Below are positions 8,581 through 17,063 of a stretch of DNA of 64,000 nucleotides, in pieces; the first letter of the stretch is position 1, and each line of letters begins with the position of its first letter. The translations under genes were made by a program, and so were the position numbers. Below the pieces are notes generated by a model. It worked only from the letters and a program-made list of their open reading frames with translations, did not search any database and was not told where the DNA came from. The stretch comes from Aedoeadaptatus coli (GTDB lineage: Bacteria > Bacillota > Clostridia > Tissierellales > Peptoniphilaceae): assembly GCF_900343085.1 (NCBI RefSeq), contig NZ_OPYI01000009.1, positions 1-64,000 on the forward strand, read 5' to 3'.

Positions 8581-8612
8581 GAGGAGTCCGGCATCTCGGG
8601 CTCCTCTCTGTT
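8581..8612 (+). terminator. Weak terminator/hairpin after mrp
   Basis: 10-bp stem (8581-8590/8597-8606, one G-U) with loop GCATCT, followed by TCTGTTT rather than a clean T run. Could end the upstream operon partially. Confidence 0.45.
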
Positions 8613-8627
8613 TAGAAAGGGGGAAGC

Positions 8628-9533
8628 ATGGTTTGGATCCACGGCTTTGAGATCATGTGCTACATCATTACGGCCATGCTTGTTTTCGACATGGTGCGCA
8701 AGAGAGACAGGGAAGAAGGGGGCCTGTTTCTCGCCGCCGCCTTGGCGGGCTTCGCCTTGGAGCTCTTGGCCGTTCGCCTGACGGACATCTACCATTACAG
8801 CCACGCCTTTTACATTCAGGTCGGTCCCGCACCCTATCAATTTCCCTTTTTCGGCGGCCTTATGTGGGGCGGCGTCGCCGTCTGCGCCCGGCGCATCGCG
8901 AAAAAATTTCCCTTCGGCCCCTTCATGACCGCCCTCTTCGCCGGCTGGCTCGTGGTCTCCATGGACCTTTTGCTGGACGTGGCGGCCATTCGCCTGGACG
9001 GCGGCTTCTGGATCTGGGACGGCAGGCCGATTAATTTGGCCGTCACCCATCATCTCTTTATGAGCGTCGTGTGGGTGAATTTTCTCGGCTACATGTTCGA
9101 AACCCCGGCACTGGTCTACATGACAGAGCTTCGCCGAAAGCGCGCGCCCTCCTCGGCCATAAAAGAAATTTTCATCAGCCTGCTCATCGGCGCGGCGGCC
9201 GTGGCCGTCGTGGGAATCCTCTCCGCCGCAGCCCTCTTTCTTGACGGCCTGACCGACGAGTGGTTCAGCTGTGTGGCCTTTATCATTATTTGGTGCGGCG
9301 TATTTATTAAGCTGATCATGACCCTGGCGGGCGCGAGGAAAAATCTTTCCTTTCGGGGAGAGAAGGATTGGGTGCTCTTTGTTTTTTGGACGGCCATGTA
9401 TGCCTACTGCCTGGCCGGGCTATGGTCCCTCGGCGTGATCCGCGCCGCGCCCGTTTACGGCGCCTTCGGGCTCCTTCTCGGGCTCATGACCTTGGCCCTG
9501 TGCCTCCTTCGGATTGAAAAGGGCGGCGATTAA
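8628..9533 (+). CDS. Polytopic membrane protein, DUF422/carotenoid-biosynthesis-like
   Basis: 301 residues with about seven or eight hydrophobic helices. The stretch MDLLLDVAAIRLDGGFWIW resembles the signature of the DUF422 family, to which CruF-type carotenoid hydratases belong, but no other carotenoid gene is nearby and many DUF422 relatives have no known role. RBS AAAGGGGG before the ATG. It stands alone between mrp and pyrF, with a hairpin on either side. The family call is tentative. Confidence 0.6.
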   Translation: MVWIHGFEIMCYIITAMLVFDMVRKRDREEGGLFLAAALAGFALELLAVRLTDIYHYSHAFYIQVGPAPYQFPFFGGLMWGGVAVCARRIAKKFPFGPFMTALFAGWLVVSMDLLLDVAAIRLDGGFWIWDGRPINLAVTHHLFMSVVWVNFLGYMFETPALVYMTELRRKRAPSSAIKEIFISLLIGAAAVAVVGILSAAALFLDGLTDEWFSCVAFIIIWCGVFIKLIMTLAGARKNLSFRGEKDWVLFVFWTAMYAYCLAGLWSLGVIRAAPVYGAFGLLLGLMTLALCLLRIEKGGD

Positions 9534-9536
9534 GGA

Positions 9537-9562
9537 AAAGCCGCTCCCGCGGGGGCTTTCAT
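9537..9562 (+). terminator. Hairpin after the DUF422-like gene
   Basis: AAAGCC pairs with GGCTTT around a GC-rich loop; the following tract is T-rich but interrupted (CATTTCTTTTTT). Confidence 0.5.
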
Positions 9563-9635
9563 TTCTTTTTTCCCTTTTTCGGTATATACTATGTTGGAAA
9601 ACAAATTGCACGGATTGACTATAAAGGAGTTGACT

Positions 9636-10349
9636 ATGGAAAAAGACGTCATCGTCGCCTTGGATTTTCCCTCGGCCAATGTGGCACGGGAATTTTTGGC
9701 CCGCTTCGACGGCGAAGCCAGGAAGCCCTTCGTGAAAGTGGGCATGGAATTGTTCTACGCTGCCGGACCGGATTTCGTGCTGGAGCTGAAGAGTAAAGGG
9801 TATAAGATCTTTTTGGATTTAAAGCTCCACGACATTCCCAACACCGTGGCGGGGGCCGTGCGCTCGTTGAAGGGCCTCGGGGCCGACATGCTCACCCTCC
9901 ACGCCTCCGGCGGCCGGGAAATGTTTATGCGGGCGAGAGAAGCAGTGAAGGACATGAAGCGCCCGCCCATTCTCCTGGCGGTGACGGTGCTCACGTCTTT
10001 TTCCGATGTAGGCAGAAAAGAAGCCCTCTTAGGTGAAAACCGCTCGGCGGAAGATGCGGTGTACCACTTGGCCCATTTGGCCCTTCAGAGCGGCGCCGAC
10101 GGCGTCGTGTCCTCGGCCATGGAAGGAAAGTATTTAAGGGAACACATTCGTCAATCCTTCCCCTTGGTCTGCCCGGGGATTCGCCCGGCGGGAGCAAGTG
10201 TCGGGGATCAAAAGCGGGTGGTCACCCCGGCCGACGCCCGGGATATGGGCGTCGACTACATCGTCGTGGGCCGGCCCATTACACAGGCCAAGGATCCCGT
10301 GGCGGCATACAAAGCCATTAAGGAAGAATTTTTAGGAGGTAGCCAATGA
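9636..10349 (+). CDS. pyrF: Orotidine 5'-phosphate decarboxylase
   Basis: 237 residues from the ATG at 9636, preceded by AAAGGAG. Catalyses OMP to UMP, the last step of de novo pyrimidine synthesis. The catalytic DLKLHDIPNTV motif and the phosphate-binding PGIRP and VVGRPIT segments are present. A TATACT box at 9585-9590 lies upstream. The stop overlaps the pyrE start by 4 bases (ATGA), so the two last UMP enzymes are coupled. Confidence 0.95.
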   Translation: MEKDVIVALDFPSANVAREFLARFDGEARKPFVKVGMELFYAAGPDFVLELKSKGYKIFLDLKLHDIPNTVAGAVRSLKGLGADMLTLHASGGREMFMRAREAVKDMKRPPILLAVTVLTSFSDVGRKEALLGENRSAEDAVYHLAHLALQSGADGVVSSAMEGKYLREHIRQSFPLVCPGIRPAGASVGDQKRVVTPADARDMGVDYIVVGRPITQAKDPVAAYKAIKEEFLGGSQ

Positions 10350-10975
10350 AAGCCGTATGCGAACATTTACTGGATATCGGCGCCGTGAGTTTGTCGCCGA
10401 ACGCGCCCTTTACCTGGGCATCGGGGATTAAGAGCCCCATTTACTGCGACAATCGCCTGATCCTCTCCTATCCCGAGGCGAGAAAGGTCATCGAAGAAGC
10501 CCTGGCGGATTTGGTGAAGCGCGAATTCCCCGAAGCGGAAGCCGTTCTCGGCACGGCCACGGCGGGGATCCCCCACGCCTCCTACATTTCCTGGATCTTG
10601 GATATGCCTTCGGGCTTTATTCGCTCCAAGGCCAAGGATCACGGCAAGAACAAGCGAATCGAAGGGGCCTTTAAAGAAGGAGAGAAGGTCGTGGTGGTGG
10701 AAGATCTCTTCTCCACAGGGGGCAGCTCCATCGACGCCGCCAAGGCCTGCGAAGCCGAAGGGCTCGATGTGGTGGGCATTATTTCCATTTTCAGCTACGA
10801 ATTAAAGGCGGCGGAAGAAAACTTCGCGGCATCGGGCTTTAAACACGCCTCCCTCGCCACCTTCCCGGAACTGGCGGAAGTGGCCGTGGCCCGCGGCGAT
10901 TTAAGCGAAGAAGAAGAAGCCCGTCTGAACCTGTGGCGCGAAGATCCCTATGACGAAAGCTGGTGTAAGGAATGA
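10346..10975 (+). CDS. pyrE: Orotate phosphoribosyltransferase
   Basis: 209 residues. Joins orotate to PRPP to form OMP, the substrate of the adjacent PyrF. The PRPP-binding loop is clear (VVVVEDLFSTGGSSIDAA) and the N-terminal half has FTWASGIKSPIYCDNR, typical of the family. It begins inside the end of pyrF and ends inside the start of the next gene (4-base overlaps on both sides), so all three are one transcript. Confidence 0.96.
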   Translation: MKAVCEHLLDIGAVSLSPNAPFTWASGIKSPIYCDNRLILSYPEARKVIEEALADLVKREFPEAEAVLGTATAGIPHASYISWILDMPSGFIRSKAKDHGKNKRIEGAFKEGEKVVVVEDLFSTGGSSIDAAKACEAEGLDVVGIISIFSYELKAAEENFAASGFKHASLATFPELAEVAVARGDLSEEEEARLNLWREDPYDESWCKE

Positions 10976-11457
10976 ATTGGGCCAAGGTCCTTTTTAAATA
11001 CCTGCCCCGGGCAAAAAAAGTCGTCTCCGATCCCGACCGCATGGAAAAGCTCGCCAAGGAAAGCTTTTCCATTTTAAAAGGCGAGGGCAAAATGGCCGAG
11101 GTGCGAAGAGAGGGCCTGCTCCTCTGGAAGCTTGCAAAAGACACCGTCACCGGCCGCTACCGAGGCCTGAAGAAGCGCAACCTCTTTCTCATCGTGGCAG
11201 GGCTCATGTATCTGGTGAATCCCATGGATATTCTGCCGGATTTTCTATTCGCCATCGGCTTTGCCGACGACGTGGGCGTGTTGATGTATGTATTTAAAAA
11301 GCTGGATAATGAGATCAAGGCCTACGAAGCGTGGCGCGACGAGGAAGAAGCGCAGATCCCCGACGATGCCTATGTCTATGAAGACGCATCCTTCGGCACG
11401 ACCATGAAAGAGGCGCCGGATCTCGAGGGCTATCAGGTCATCGACTGGGACGAATAA
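10972..11457 (+). CDS. YkvA-like DUF1232 protein
   Basis: 161 residues. The core GLMYLVNPMDILPDFLFAIGFADDVGVL is the DUF1232 (YkvA) signature, a short hydrophobic domain of unknown role that is probably membrane-associated. The N-terminal third is basic and the C-terminal tail acidic. It overlaps pyrE by 4 bases and so depends on that transcript; a terminator follows at 11526-11559. Its link to pyrimidine synthesis is not explained. Confidence 0.85.
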   Translation: MNWAKVLFKYLPRAKKVVSDPDRMEKLAKESFSILKGEGKMAEVRREGLLLWKLAKDTVTGRYRGLKKRNLFLIVAGLMYLVNPMDILPDFLFAIGFADDVGVLMYVFKKLDNEIKAYEAWRDEEEAQIPDDAYVYEDASFGTTMKEAPDLEGYQVIDWDE

Positions 11458-11490
11458 TATTTCCGTTCGTCGGCTGAAAAAGTGAAACAA

Positions 11491-11513
11491 TAAAAAGCCC
11501 CCGCAGGGGCTTT
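11491..11513 (-). terminator. Terminator of the ABC exporter operon
   Basis: AAAGCCCC/GGGGCTTT stem with four-base loop and five T on the minus strand, between convergent genes. Confidence 0.75.
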
Positions 11514-11525
11514 GGAGCAATGGAA

Positions 11526-11559
11526 GAAGGGACAATCCTTAGATTTTCCCTTCTTTTTT
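11526..11559 (+). terminator. Terminator of the pyrF-pyrE-DUF1232 operon
   Basis: GAAGGGA/TCCCTTC stem with a 14-base loop and six T. Confidence 0.75.
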
Positions 11560-11590
11560 CTTGTTAAAACTTCCCGGTACGCCGAGCACA

Positions 11591-13852
11591 TCAGCCGCTT
11601 ACTTTTTTCAATTCCTTTACCATATTCAAGGCCTTGATTTTTCGGCGCCCCAAGGCCTGGGCCGCAGCAAAGACGGCGAGGTCCAAGGCGTAAATAGCGG
11701 CGTAGCTTTTCGGGGCGAAGTGGGGATCGATGTAGACGGAGACCTTTGAAATCGCCAGGGTGAAAAGGTAGCGCATGAGGCGGTCGAATAGAGGCAGGCT
11801 CAGAGGGTAGAAGAGGGCCATGGCCACTGCCATGCCCATGAGATAGATTGACGCCACTTCCCCGTCATTGTAGCCGAATATTTTTAGGTAACAAATGTCT
11901 TTTTGGGATTTATCCAGAATTAATTTGCTTACGGTGTAGACCAAGGTGAAGTAGAAAATCATGGCCATGACCCGAATGGAGCGCATGGATCCGTCAAAGT
12001 TTTCCAAAAAGGCCTCTAAGTAGGCGCCGGTTTTTGCCCGGTCGATTGTGGTGATGAGGCGGTCGTCTTTTACTTTGATGGGCTTTTGGGACCAATAGAG
12101 ATTGAAATTCTCCTCGTCCTTGTCGATCAATTCATTCATGGCTGCCATGGGCATCAGTGCCTGAATCGAGTGAATGTCATGGGCAATGGCGACGACGTTT
12201 AATTGTTTGTAGTTTTTCCATTGGGGAAGTTTGACGGCGATTTTATCTCCCGGTTTTAACTTATCCCGGTGGGCAAGGCCGGTGGAGATCACCACGTCTT
12301 TTGCCCCCATGGTTGTCGGCAGATCTTTTTTATAGGCCGTGTTCTTGTCCGGGCCCAACAGATTCAGATCACTTTTTTCGTTGCCCTTTTTGTAATCCAC
12401 AGAAAGGCTTAGGCCCTTGTCGGCGTGAATGTCGGGATCCGGCGCCTTCACCATGTAGGTGTAATTGTACTTCAAGTCGTTTCGTATGGAATCCGTGTAG
12501 TCGTCAAACATGGGGCCCAGGGCCATGGAAAAGAGCAGAAGCACATTGCCGATGAACATGCCGAAGAAGAGGGCGAGGATATTTAGGCGATTTTCCGCCA
12601 AGATTCGGAGCTGCGCCGCCCGCTTAAGGGAAAAACCCTCGAGGGTCGGCGCACTTTTTCGCTTCTTGCGGTGAAATTCCCTTCGCAGAAAGCGAAGCGG
12701 CGACAGGCGGAAGTAGCGCATCAGAAGCAGGCGATTCACAAGCCACACAATGCCCAAGGGGATGAGGGTGGTGAGGGCGAAGGCCCGAAGGGACAAAACG
12801 GGCACAAAGGGCGGCAGATTATAGGATGTGTAGTAGAGATCGGCGTAGAGTGTGTAGCCTTTCACGTAGGCGAGCGCGTTTCCCGAAAGACCGGCCAAAA
12901 TCATCAGGCAAGTGGGAATCAGGCTGTAGTGACGCATAAGGCTTTTTGTCTCGTAGCCCATGGCGAGGAGGGTGCCGATCACCGGGGCTTCTTCCTGCAA
13001 GAGGCCGCGGGTTTGCAGGGCGCTGATAAATCCCAGAGAAACAAAGAGAAGCACCATGGTAATCACCATCATGGGCACGTCGCCGCCCATGTCGTCGATA
13101 AAGTATTGCACGCAACGATTATCGTAGGTGGTGGTGGCGCCGAGAATGGGGCCGGAGGTTTGTGCGTCGGCGAGAATGTCTTCGAATTTGTCCCGCGCCT
13201 CATGTTCCGAAAGGCGCCGGTGATTTCTGTAAGAATAGAGGTAGTTGGTCTTTTCATTCAGGGAATCAAAGGCCTCTTTGGTGACGAAAGCGATGGAAAA
13301 ATGCTTCGTGTCCATGGCCAAATCTCCTTGGCTTTTTAAAATTGTGGAGTAATCCGGGGTGGCCACAAGGCCCGTGATTTTGTAATCCTCCCCCTTTATT
13401 TTTAGCACATTGCCAACGTGAAGCGCGCTGGCCTTGGCTAAATTGGCAGCCACGGCGATTTCGCCCTTTTTCTCCGGCAGGCGGCCGGTGTGAATGGCGG
13501 CGGTGTTGATCGCATCGCGATTGACGAAGGTGCGCAGAATTTTCTCTCGATGATCCCCGTCGCCGGGAATGCGAAAGATCACTTCTTTATAAAAGTTTTC
13601 CGCGAGAAACAAATCCCTTTTTTCAATAGATTCCTTCGCCGAGGGGGACAGGTGATCCGCCATGAGAAATTGCCCGTCTTCCACCTTGTTTTCCGCTAAG
13701 CCCTTGTAATACAGAGGCTTAATGGAATTTTGGCTGATGAAAAAAGAGGAGGTGAAGGCCACGGTCAGAAAGGAAACGAAGAAAAGAGGCAAGTAGGTGC
13801 CGGGCTTTTTTAAAAACAGGCGCAGAATCCGCCGGTGAAGGGGATTTTTCAT
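11591..13852 (-). CDS. FtsX/MacB-type ABC transporter permease
   Basis: 753 residues from the ATG at 13852, which overlaps the ATPase stop by one base (TAATG). A first helix near residue 20, a large extracytoplasmic MacB-like domain, a four-helix FtsX core around 265-400, a second extracytoplasmic region and a final helix group around 640-740 give the two-FtsX layout of lipoprotein/peptide exporters. The partner ATPase lies immediately upstream. No two-component system is adjacent, so a bacitracin-type sensor role is not indicated. Confidence 0.85.
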   Translation of the reverse strand: MKNPLHRRILRLFLKKPGTYLPLFFVSFLTVAFTSSFFISQNSIKPLYYKGLAENKVEDGQFLMADHLSPSAKESIEKRDLFLAENFYKEVIFRIPGDGDHREKILRTFVNRDAINTAAIHTGRLPEKKGEIAVAANLAKASALHVGNVLKIKGEDYKITGLVATPDYSTILKSQGDLAMDTKHFSIAFVTKEAFDSLNEKTNYLYSYRNHRRLSEHEARDKFEDILADAQTSGPILGATTTYDNRCVQYFIDDMGGDVPMMVITMVLLFVSLGFISALQTRGLLQEEAPVIGTLLAMGYETKSLMRHYSLIPTCLMILAGLSGNALAYVKGYTLYADLYYTSYNLPPFVPVLSLRAFALTTLIPLGIVWLVNRLLLMRYFRLSPLRFLRREFHRKKRKSAPTLEGFSLKRAAQLRILAENRLNILALFFGMFIGNVLLLFSMALGPMFDDYTDSIRNDLKYNYTYMVKAPDPDIHADKGLSLSVDYKKGNEKSDLNLLGPDKNTAYKKDLPTTMGAKDVVISTGLAHRDKLKPGDKIAVKLPQWKNYKQLNVVAIAHDIHSIQALMPMAAMNELIDKDEENFNLYWSQKPIKVKDDRLITTIDRAKTGAYLEAFLENFDGSMRSIRVMAMIFYFTLVYTVSKLILDKSQKDICYLKIFGYNDGEVASIYLMGMAVAMALFYPLSLPLFDRLMRYLFTLAISKVSVYIDPHFAPKSYAAIYALDLAVFAAAQALGRRKIKALNMVKELKKVSG

Positions 13853-14547
13853 TACCACTGCACCTCCTCGGCGGAGAGTATGTGTTTATTCTCTTCGTAA
13901 GATTTTAAGCTGCCGTCGTGAAGGCGCAAGATCACGTGGCACATGGAGGCTATGGCCTCGTTGTGGGTGGCGATAATCACCGTGGTCTTGTATTTTCGGT
14001 TCAGCGCTTCGATTAAATGCAACACCGCCTCGGCGCTTTCGTAATCCAGCGCGCCGGTGGGTTCGTCGCAAATTAAAAGAGAGGGCTTTTTCGCCATGGC
14101 CCGGCCGATGGACACCCGCTGGGCCTGACCGCCGGAAATCTCCGAGGGAAATTTTCGCAGCTGATCGGCGATGCCTAAATCCGCGGCCAAGTCCTCCACA
14201 TTAAGGGGATCGTCGGAAAGGTAGGCCCCGGTGCGGATGTTTTCGCCCACCGTTAAATTGTCGACGAGATTATAAAATTGAAAGACGAAGCCCAGCTTTT
14301 TTCTGCGGTAGAGCTCCAGCTCTTTTTTGTTTAAATGGGCGAGGGACGTGTTGTCGACGATGATTTCCCCTTCGTCCATGGTTTCGATGCCGCCTAAAAT
14401 AGTTAGGAGGGTGGACTTGCCCGAGCCCGAGGGCCCCAAGAGGCAAGCCAGGCAGCCTTCGGGCAGGGTAAAGGACAGGTCTTTTAAAACATGGAGCCGC
14501 TGGTTTTTCGTGCCGTAACTTTTATGTAGATGGTTGATGGTAATCAC
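13852..14547 (-). CDS. ABC transporter ATP-binding protein
   Basis: 231 residues starting at GTG (14547) with AAGGAGG 5 bases upstream. Walker A GPSGSGKST (38-46), Q-loop, signature SGGQAQRVSIGRA, Walker B LLICDEPTGALD and H-loop ATHNEAIA are all intact. It belongs to the LolD/MacB/FtsE-like group that powers FtsX-type permeases, matching the gene that follows with a one-base overlap. A near-consensus promoter lies at 14587-14615. Confidence 0.93.
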   Translation of the reverse strand: MITINHLHKSYGTKNQRLHVLKDLSFTLPEGCLACLLGPSGSGKSTLLTILGGIETMDEGEIIVDNTSLAHLNKKELELYRRKKLGFVFQFYNLVDNLTVGENIRTGAYLSDDPLNVEDLAADLGIADQLRKFPSEISGGQAQRVSIGRAMAKKPSLLICDEPTGALDYESAEAVLHLIEALNRKYKTTVIIATHNEAIASMCHVILRLHDGSLKSYEENKHILSAEEVQW

Positions 14548-14586
14548 GAGAACCTCCTTCGTTGAATGATACGTCTTATCAAAACA

Positions 14587-14615
14587 ATTGTATGCCTCGT
14601 GACTTTTTTTGTCTA
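14587..14615 (-). promoter_or_regulatory. Promoter of the ABC exporter operon
   Basis: Minus strand TAGACA (14615-14610), 17-bp spacer, TACAAT (14592-14587), 40 bases before the GTG start. Confidence 0.65.
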
Positions 14616-14673
14616 TAAAATTCTCGACTGCTCATGTATTTGTTTTGTACGTCATTTGACTATTTAAGAAAAG

Positions 14674-14700
14674 AAAAAATCCCCTCGATGTTGCGAGGGG
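14674..14700 (-). terminator. Terminator of the citrate synthase operon
   Basis: CCCCTCG/CGAGGGG stem, six-base loop, then a run of T on the minus strand, directly after the citrate synthase stop. Confidence 0.8.
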
Positions 14701-14706
14701 ACGCGT

Positions 14707-16065
14707 TCAATTTGTGCGGTCGTCCATGGACAGGTATTTTTTCCTGGAATTTAAGTGGACGTAGGCCGGGCGAATGATCTTCTTGTCTTGGACTTGTTCC
14801 AAACGGTGGGCGCACCAGCCGGCCATGCGGGCGGTGGCGAAAAGGGGCGTGTAGAGATCCCGTGGAATCCCCAGCATTTGATACACCAGGCCCGAGTACA
14901 AGTCGATATTGGCGGTGAGGGGATAGCTCGTGCCGTTTCGCTCCTGCAAAAGGCGGCCGCCGATGTCTTCCACCAGGCGAATGAAATTGTATTGATCGCT
15001 GTAGCCTTTTTCTTCGGCCAGGGCCTTAGCCTGAATCTTCAAGAGCTCGGCCCGCGGGTCGCTCAAGGTGTAGACGGCGTGTCCGATCCCGTAGATCAGG
15101 CCCTTTTCGTCGAAGGCCTGGCCGCCTAAAATCCGGCGCAGGTAATCTTCGATGTCGTTTTCATTGTGAATGTCCCGCACATTGGATGCGATGTCATCGA
15201 GCATGGCGGAGCACATGAGATTGGCGCCCCCGTGGCGAGGCCCCTTCAAGGAGCCCAGGGCCGTGACGATGGCGCTGTACGTGTCCGTCCCCGAAGAGGA
15301 GACCACGTGGGTGGCGAAGGTGGAGTTGTTCCCGCCCCCGTGTTCCGCGTGAAGCACGAGCATCAAGTCTAAAATTTTGGCCTCGGCGTCGGTGTAGTCG
15401 GAATTTTTTCGGATCAGAGACAGAATCATTTCCGCCGTGGACATGTCGCTGTCCGGGTAGTGGATGACCAAGCTGTCCCCGTCGATGTAGTGTTTCTTGG
15501 CCTGGTAATTGTAGGCCATAATCAGCGGCGTCTTGGCGAGAAGGCTCACGCTTTGGCGGAGCACATTGGCCGTGGAGGTGCCGTCGGGGTCCGCGTCGTA
15601 GGAATACAGACACAAAGTGGAGCGCATCATTTTATTCATGACGTCGCGGCCGGGCACTTTCAGGATCGTGTCTTCTAAGTAATTTCTCGGCAGATTCCGC
15701 TCTTCCCGAAGGAGGCCCTTAAAGAAATTCAAATCTTTTTTCGAGGGGAGATTGCCGAATAGCAAGGTGTAGGCCACTTCTTCGTAGCCGAAGCGATTGG
15801 TATTTTTAAAATCCTTCACCATGTCCTTCACGGAGTAGCCCCGATAGAGCAGGTCCCCTTCCATGGGGACTTTTTTGCCGTCGACTTTTTCGTAGCCCGT
15901 GACGTAACCGATGCGGGTAATGCCCACGAGGACGCCGGTGCCGTCGGCGTCACGCAGGCCGTGTTTCACATCGTATTTGGCGTAGAGCTCACGATTGATC
16001 GTGTCCCGTTTCGTGATCTTTTCCGCCAATTCGTCCAGGCGGTGGTCCATTTTTTGATTGAGCAT
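14707..16065 (-). CDS. gltA: Citrate synthase
   Basis: 452 residues from the ATG that overlaps the isocitrate dehydrogenase stop (TGATG); a GTG one codon earlier is also possible. Condenses oxaloacetate and acetyl-CoA to citrate. Recognised from HAEHGGGNNSTFATHVVSSSG, GSLKGPRHGGAN and GIGHAVYTLSDPR, which carry the catalytic histidines. It is the last gene of an aconitase-IDH-citrate synthase operon, whose product would be 2-oxoglutarate for glutamate synthesis in a fermenting organism without a full cycle. Confidence 0.93.
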   Translation of the reverse strand: MLNQKMDHRLDELAEKITKRDTINRELYAKYDVKHGLRDADGTGVLVGITRIGYVTGYEKVDGKKVPMEGDLLYRGYSVKDMVKDFKNTNRFGYEEVAYTLLFGNLPSKKDLNFFKGLLREERNLPRNYLEDTILKVPGRDVMNKMMRSTLCLYSYDADPDGTSTANVLRQSVSLLAKTPLIMAYNYQAKKHYIDGDSLVIHYPDSDMSTAEMILSLIRKNSDYTDAEAKILDLMLVLHAEHGGGNNSTFATHVVSSSGTDTYSAIVTALGSLKGPRHGGANLMCSAMLDDIASNVRDIHNENDIEDYLRRILGGQAFDEKGLIYGIGHAVYTLSDPRAELLKIQAKALAEEKGYSDQYNFIRLVEDIGGRLLQERNGTSYPLTANIDLYSGLVYQMLGIPRDLYTPLFATARMAGWCAHRLEQVQDKKIIRPAYVHLNSRKKYLSMDDRTN

Positions 16066-17063
16066 CACGCACCTACTCTTTCTATTAAAGCCCGTACATA
16101 GTCTTCGGTGCTCAGCTTGCCGCCGAGATCCGCCGTGCGGGTATCGGGATCGGATAAGACGTCGTAAACGGCGCGGCGAATCTTTTCAGCCGACGCTCCT
16201 TCGCCCATGTCGTCGAGCATTAAACAGGATGTGAGGAGCATGGCCGTGGGATTGGCGATGCCCTTGCCCTGAATGTCCGGTGCCGAGCCGTGGACGGATT
16301 CGTAAATGGCAATGTCCTTGCCCTTGTTCATGCCGGGAATCATGCCCAAACCGCCGATGAGGCCGGCGCCTAAGTCGGAGAGAATGTCGCCGTAAAGGTT
16401 TTCCGTGACGATAACATCAAACTGGCCGGGATTCATGACCATCTGCATGGCCATATTGTCCACGAGGATTTCCTTCATGGGCACGTCGTAGTCCTTGGCC
16501 ACCTCCCGAGCCACGTCGAGGAACAAACCGTCCGTGGCCTTCATAATATTAGCCTTTGTTACGACGGTGACGGAGCGGCGTCCGTTGGCCGCGGCGAAGT
16601 CGAAGGCCGCGCGAATGATCCGCTCGGATTTGTCCCGGGTGATGATTTTAATGGAGTGGGCCTCGTTTTCGGAGATTACTTCCTCCACGCCGGCGTAGAG
16701 ATCTTCCGTGTTTTCACGAAAGAGAACCATGTCCACGTCGTCGAACTTCATGGGAAGATCGGCGGCGGGCTTAATGGGGCGAATGTTTTGGTAGAGATCG
16801 TATTTCTTCCGAAGCTCCACATTCAGGCTTCTGAAGCCGTGGCCGATGGGGGTGGTAATGGGGCCCTTTAATGCGATTTTATTTCGCTCGAGGGATTCGA
16901 AGAGGGCGTCGGGCAGGTAGGTGCCTTCTTTTTCAAAGACCGCCTTGCCCGCGTTCACCTCTTCAAAAACCACGGGCACCTTCAGGGCCTCGAACACCTG
17001 CTTTACCGCCGCGGCGATTTCCGGGCCGATGCCGTCGCCGGGGATTAAGGTTACTGTCTTCAT
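16065..17063 (-). CDS. Isocitrate dehydrogenase (IDH/IPMDH family, NAD-type likely)
   Basis: 332 residues. Start MKTVTLIPGDGIGPEIAAAV is the family hallmark; NVELRKKYDLYQNIRP, FRENTEDLYAGVE and the Mg-binding DILSDLGAGLIGG follow. The short length and sequence type fit the NAD-dependent homoisocitrate/isocitrate branch rather than long NADP IDH. Position between aconitase and citrate synthase, overlapping each by one base, makes isocitrate the expected substrate. Isopropylmalate dehydrogenase is the alternative but no leu genes are near. Confidence 0.88.
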   Translation of the reverse strand: MKTVTLIPGDGIGPEIAAAVKQVFEALKVPVVFEEVNAGKAVFEKEGTYLPDALFESLERNKIALKGPITTPIGHGFRSLNVELRKKYDLYQNIRPIKPAADLPMKFDDVDMVLFRENTEDLYAGVEEVISENEAHSIKIITRDKSERIIRAAFDFAAANGRRSVTVVTKANIMKATDGLFLDVAREVAKDYDVPMKEILVDNMAMQMVMNPGQFDVIVTENLYGDILSDLGAGLIGGLGMIPGMNKGKDIAIYESVHGSAPDIQGKGIANPTAMLLTSCLMLDDMGEGASAEKIRRAVYDVLSDPDTRTADLGGKLSTEDYVRALIERVGA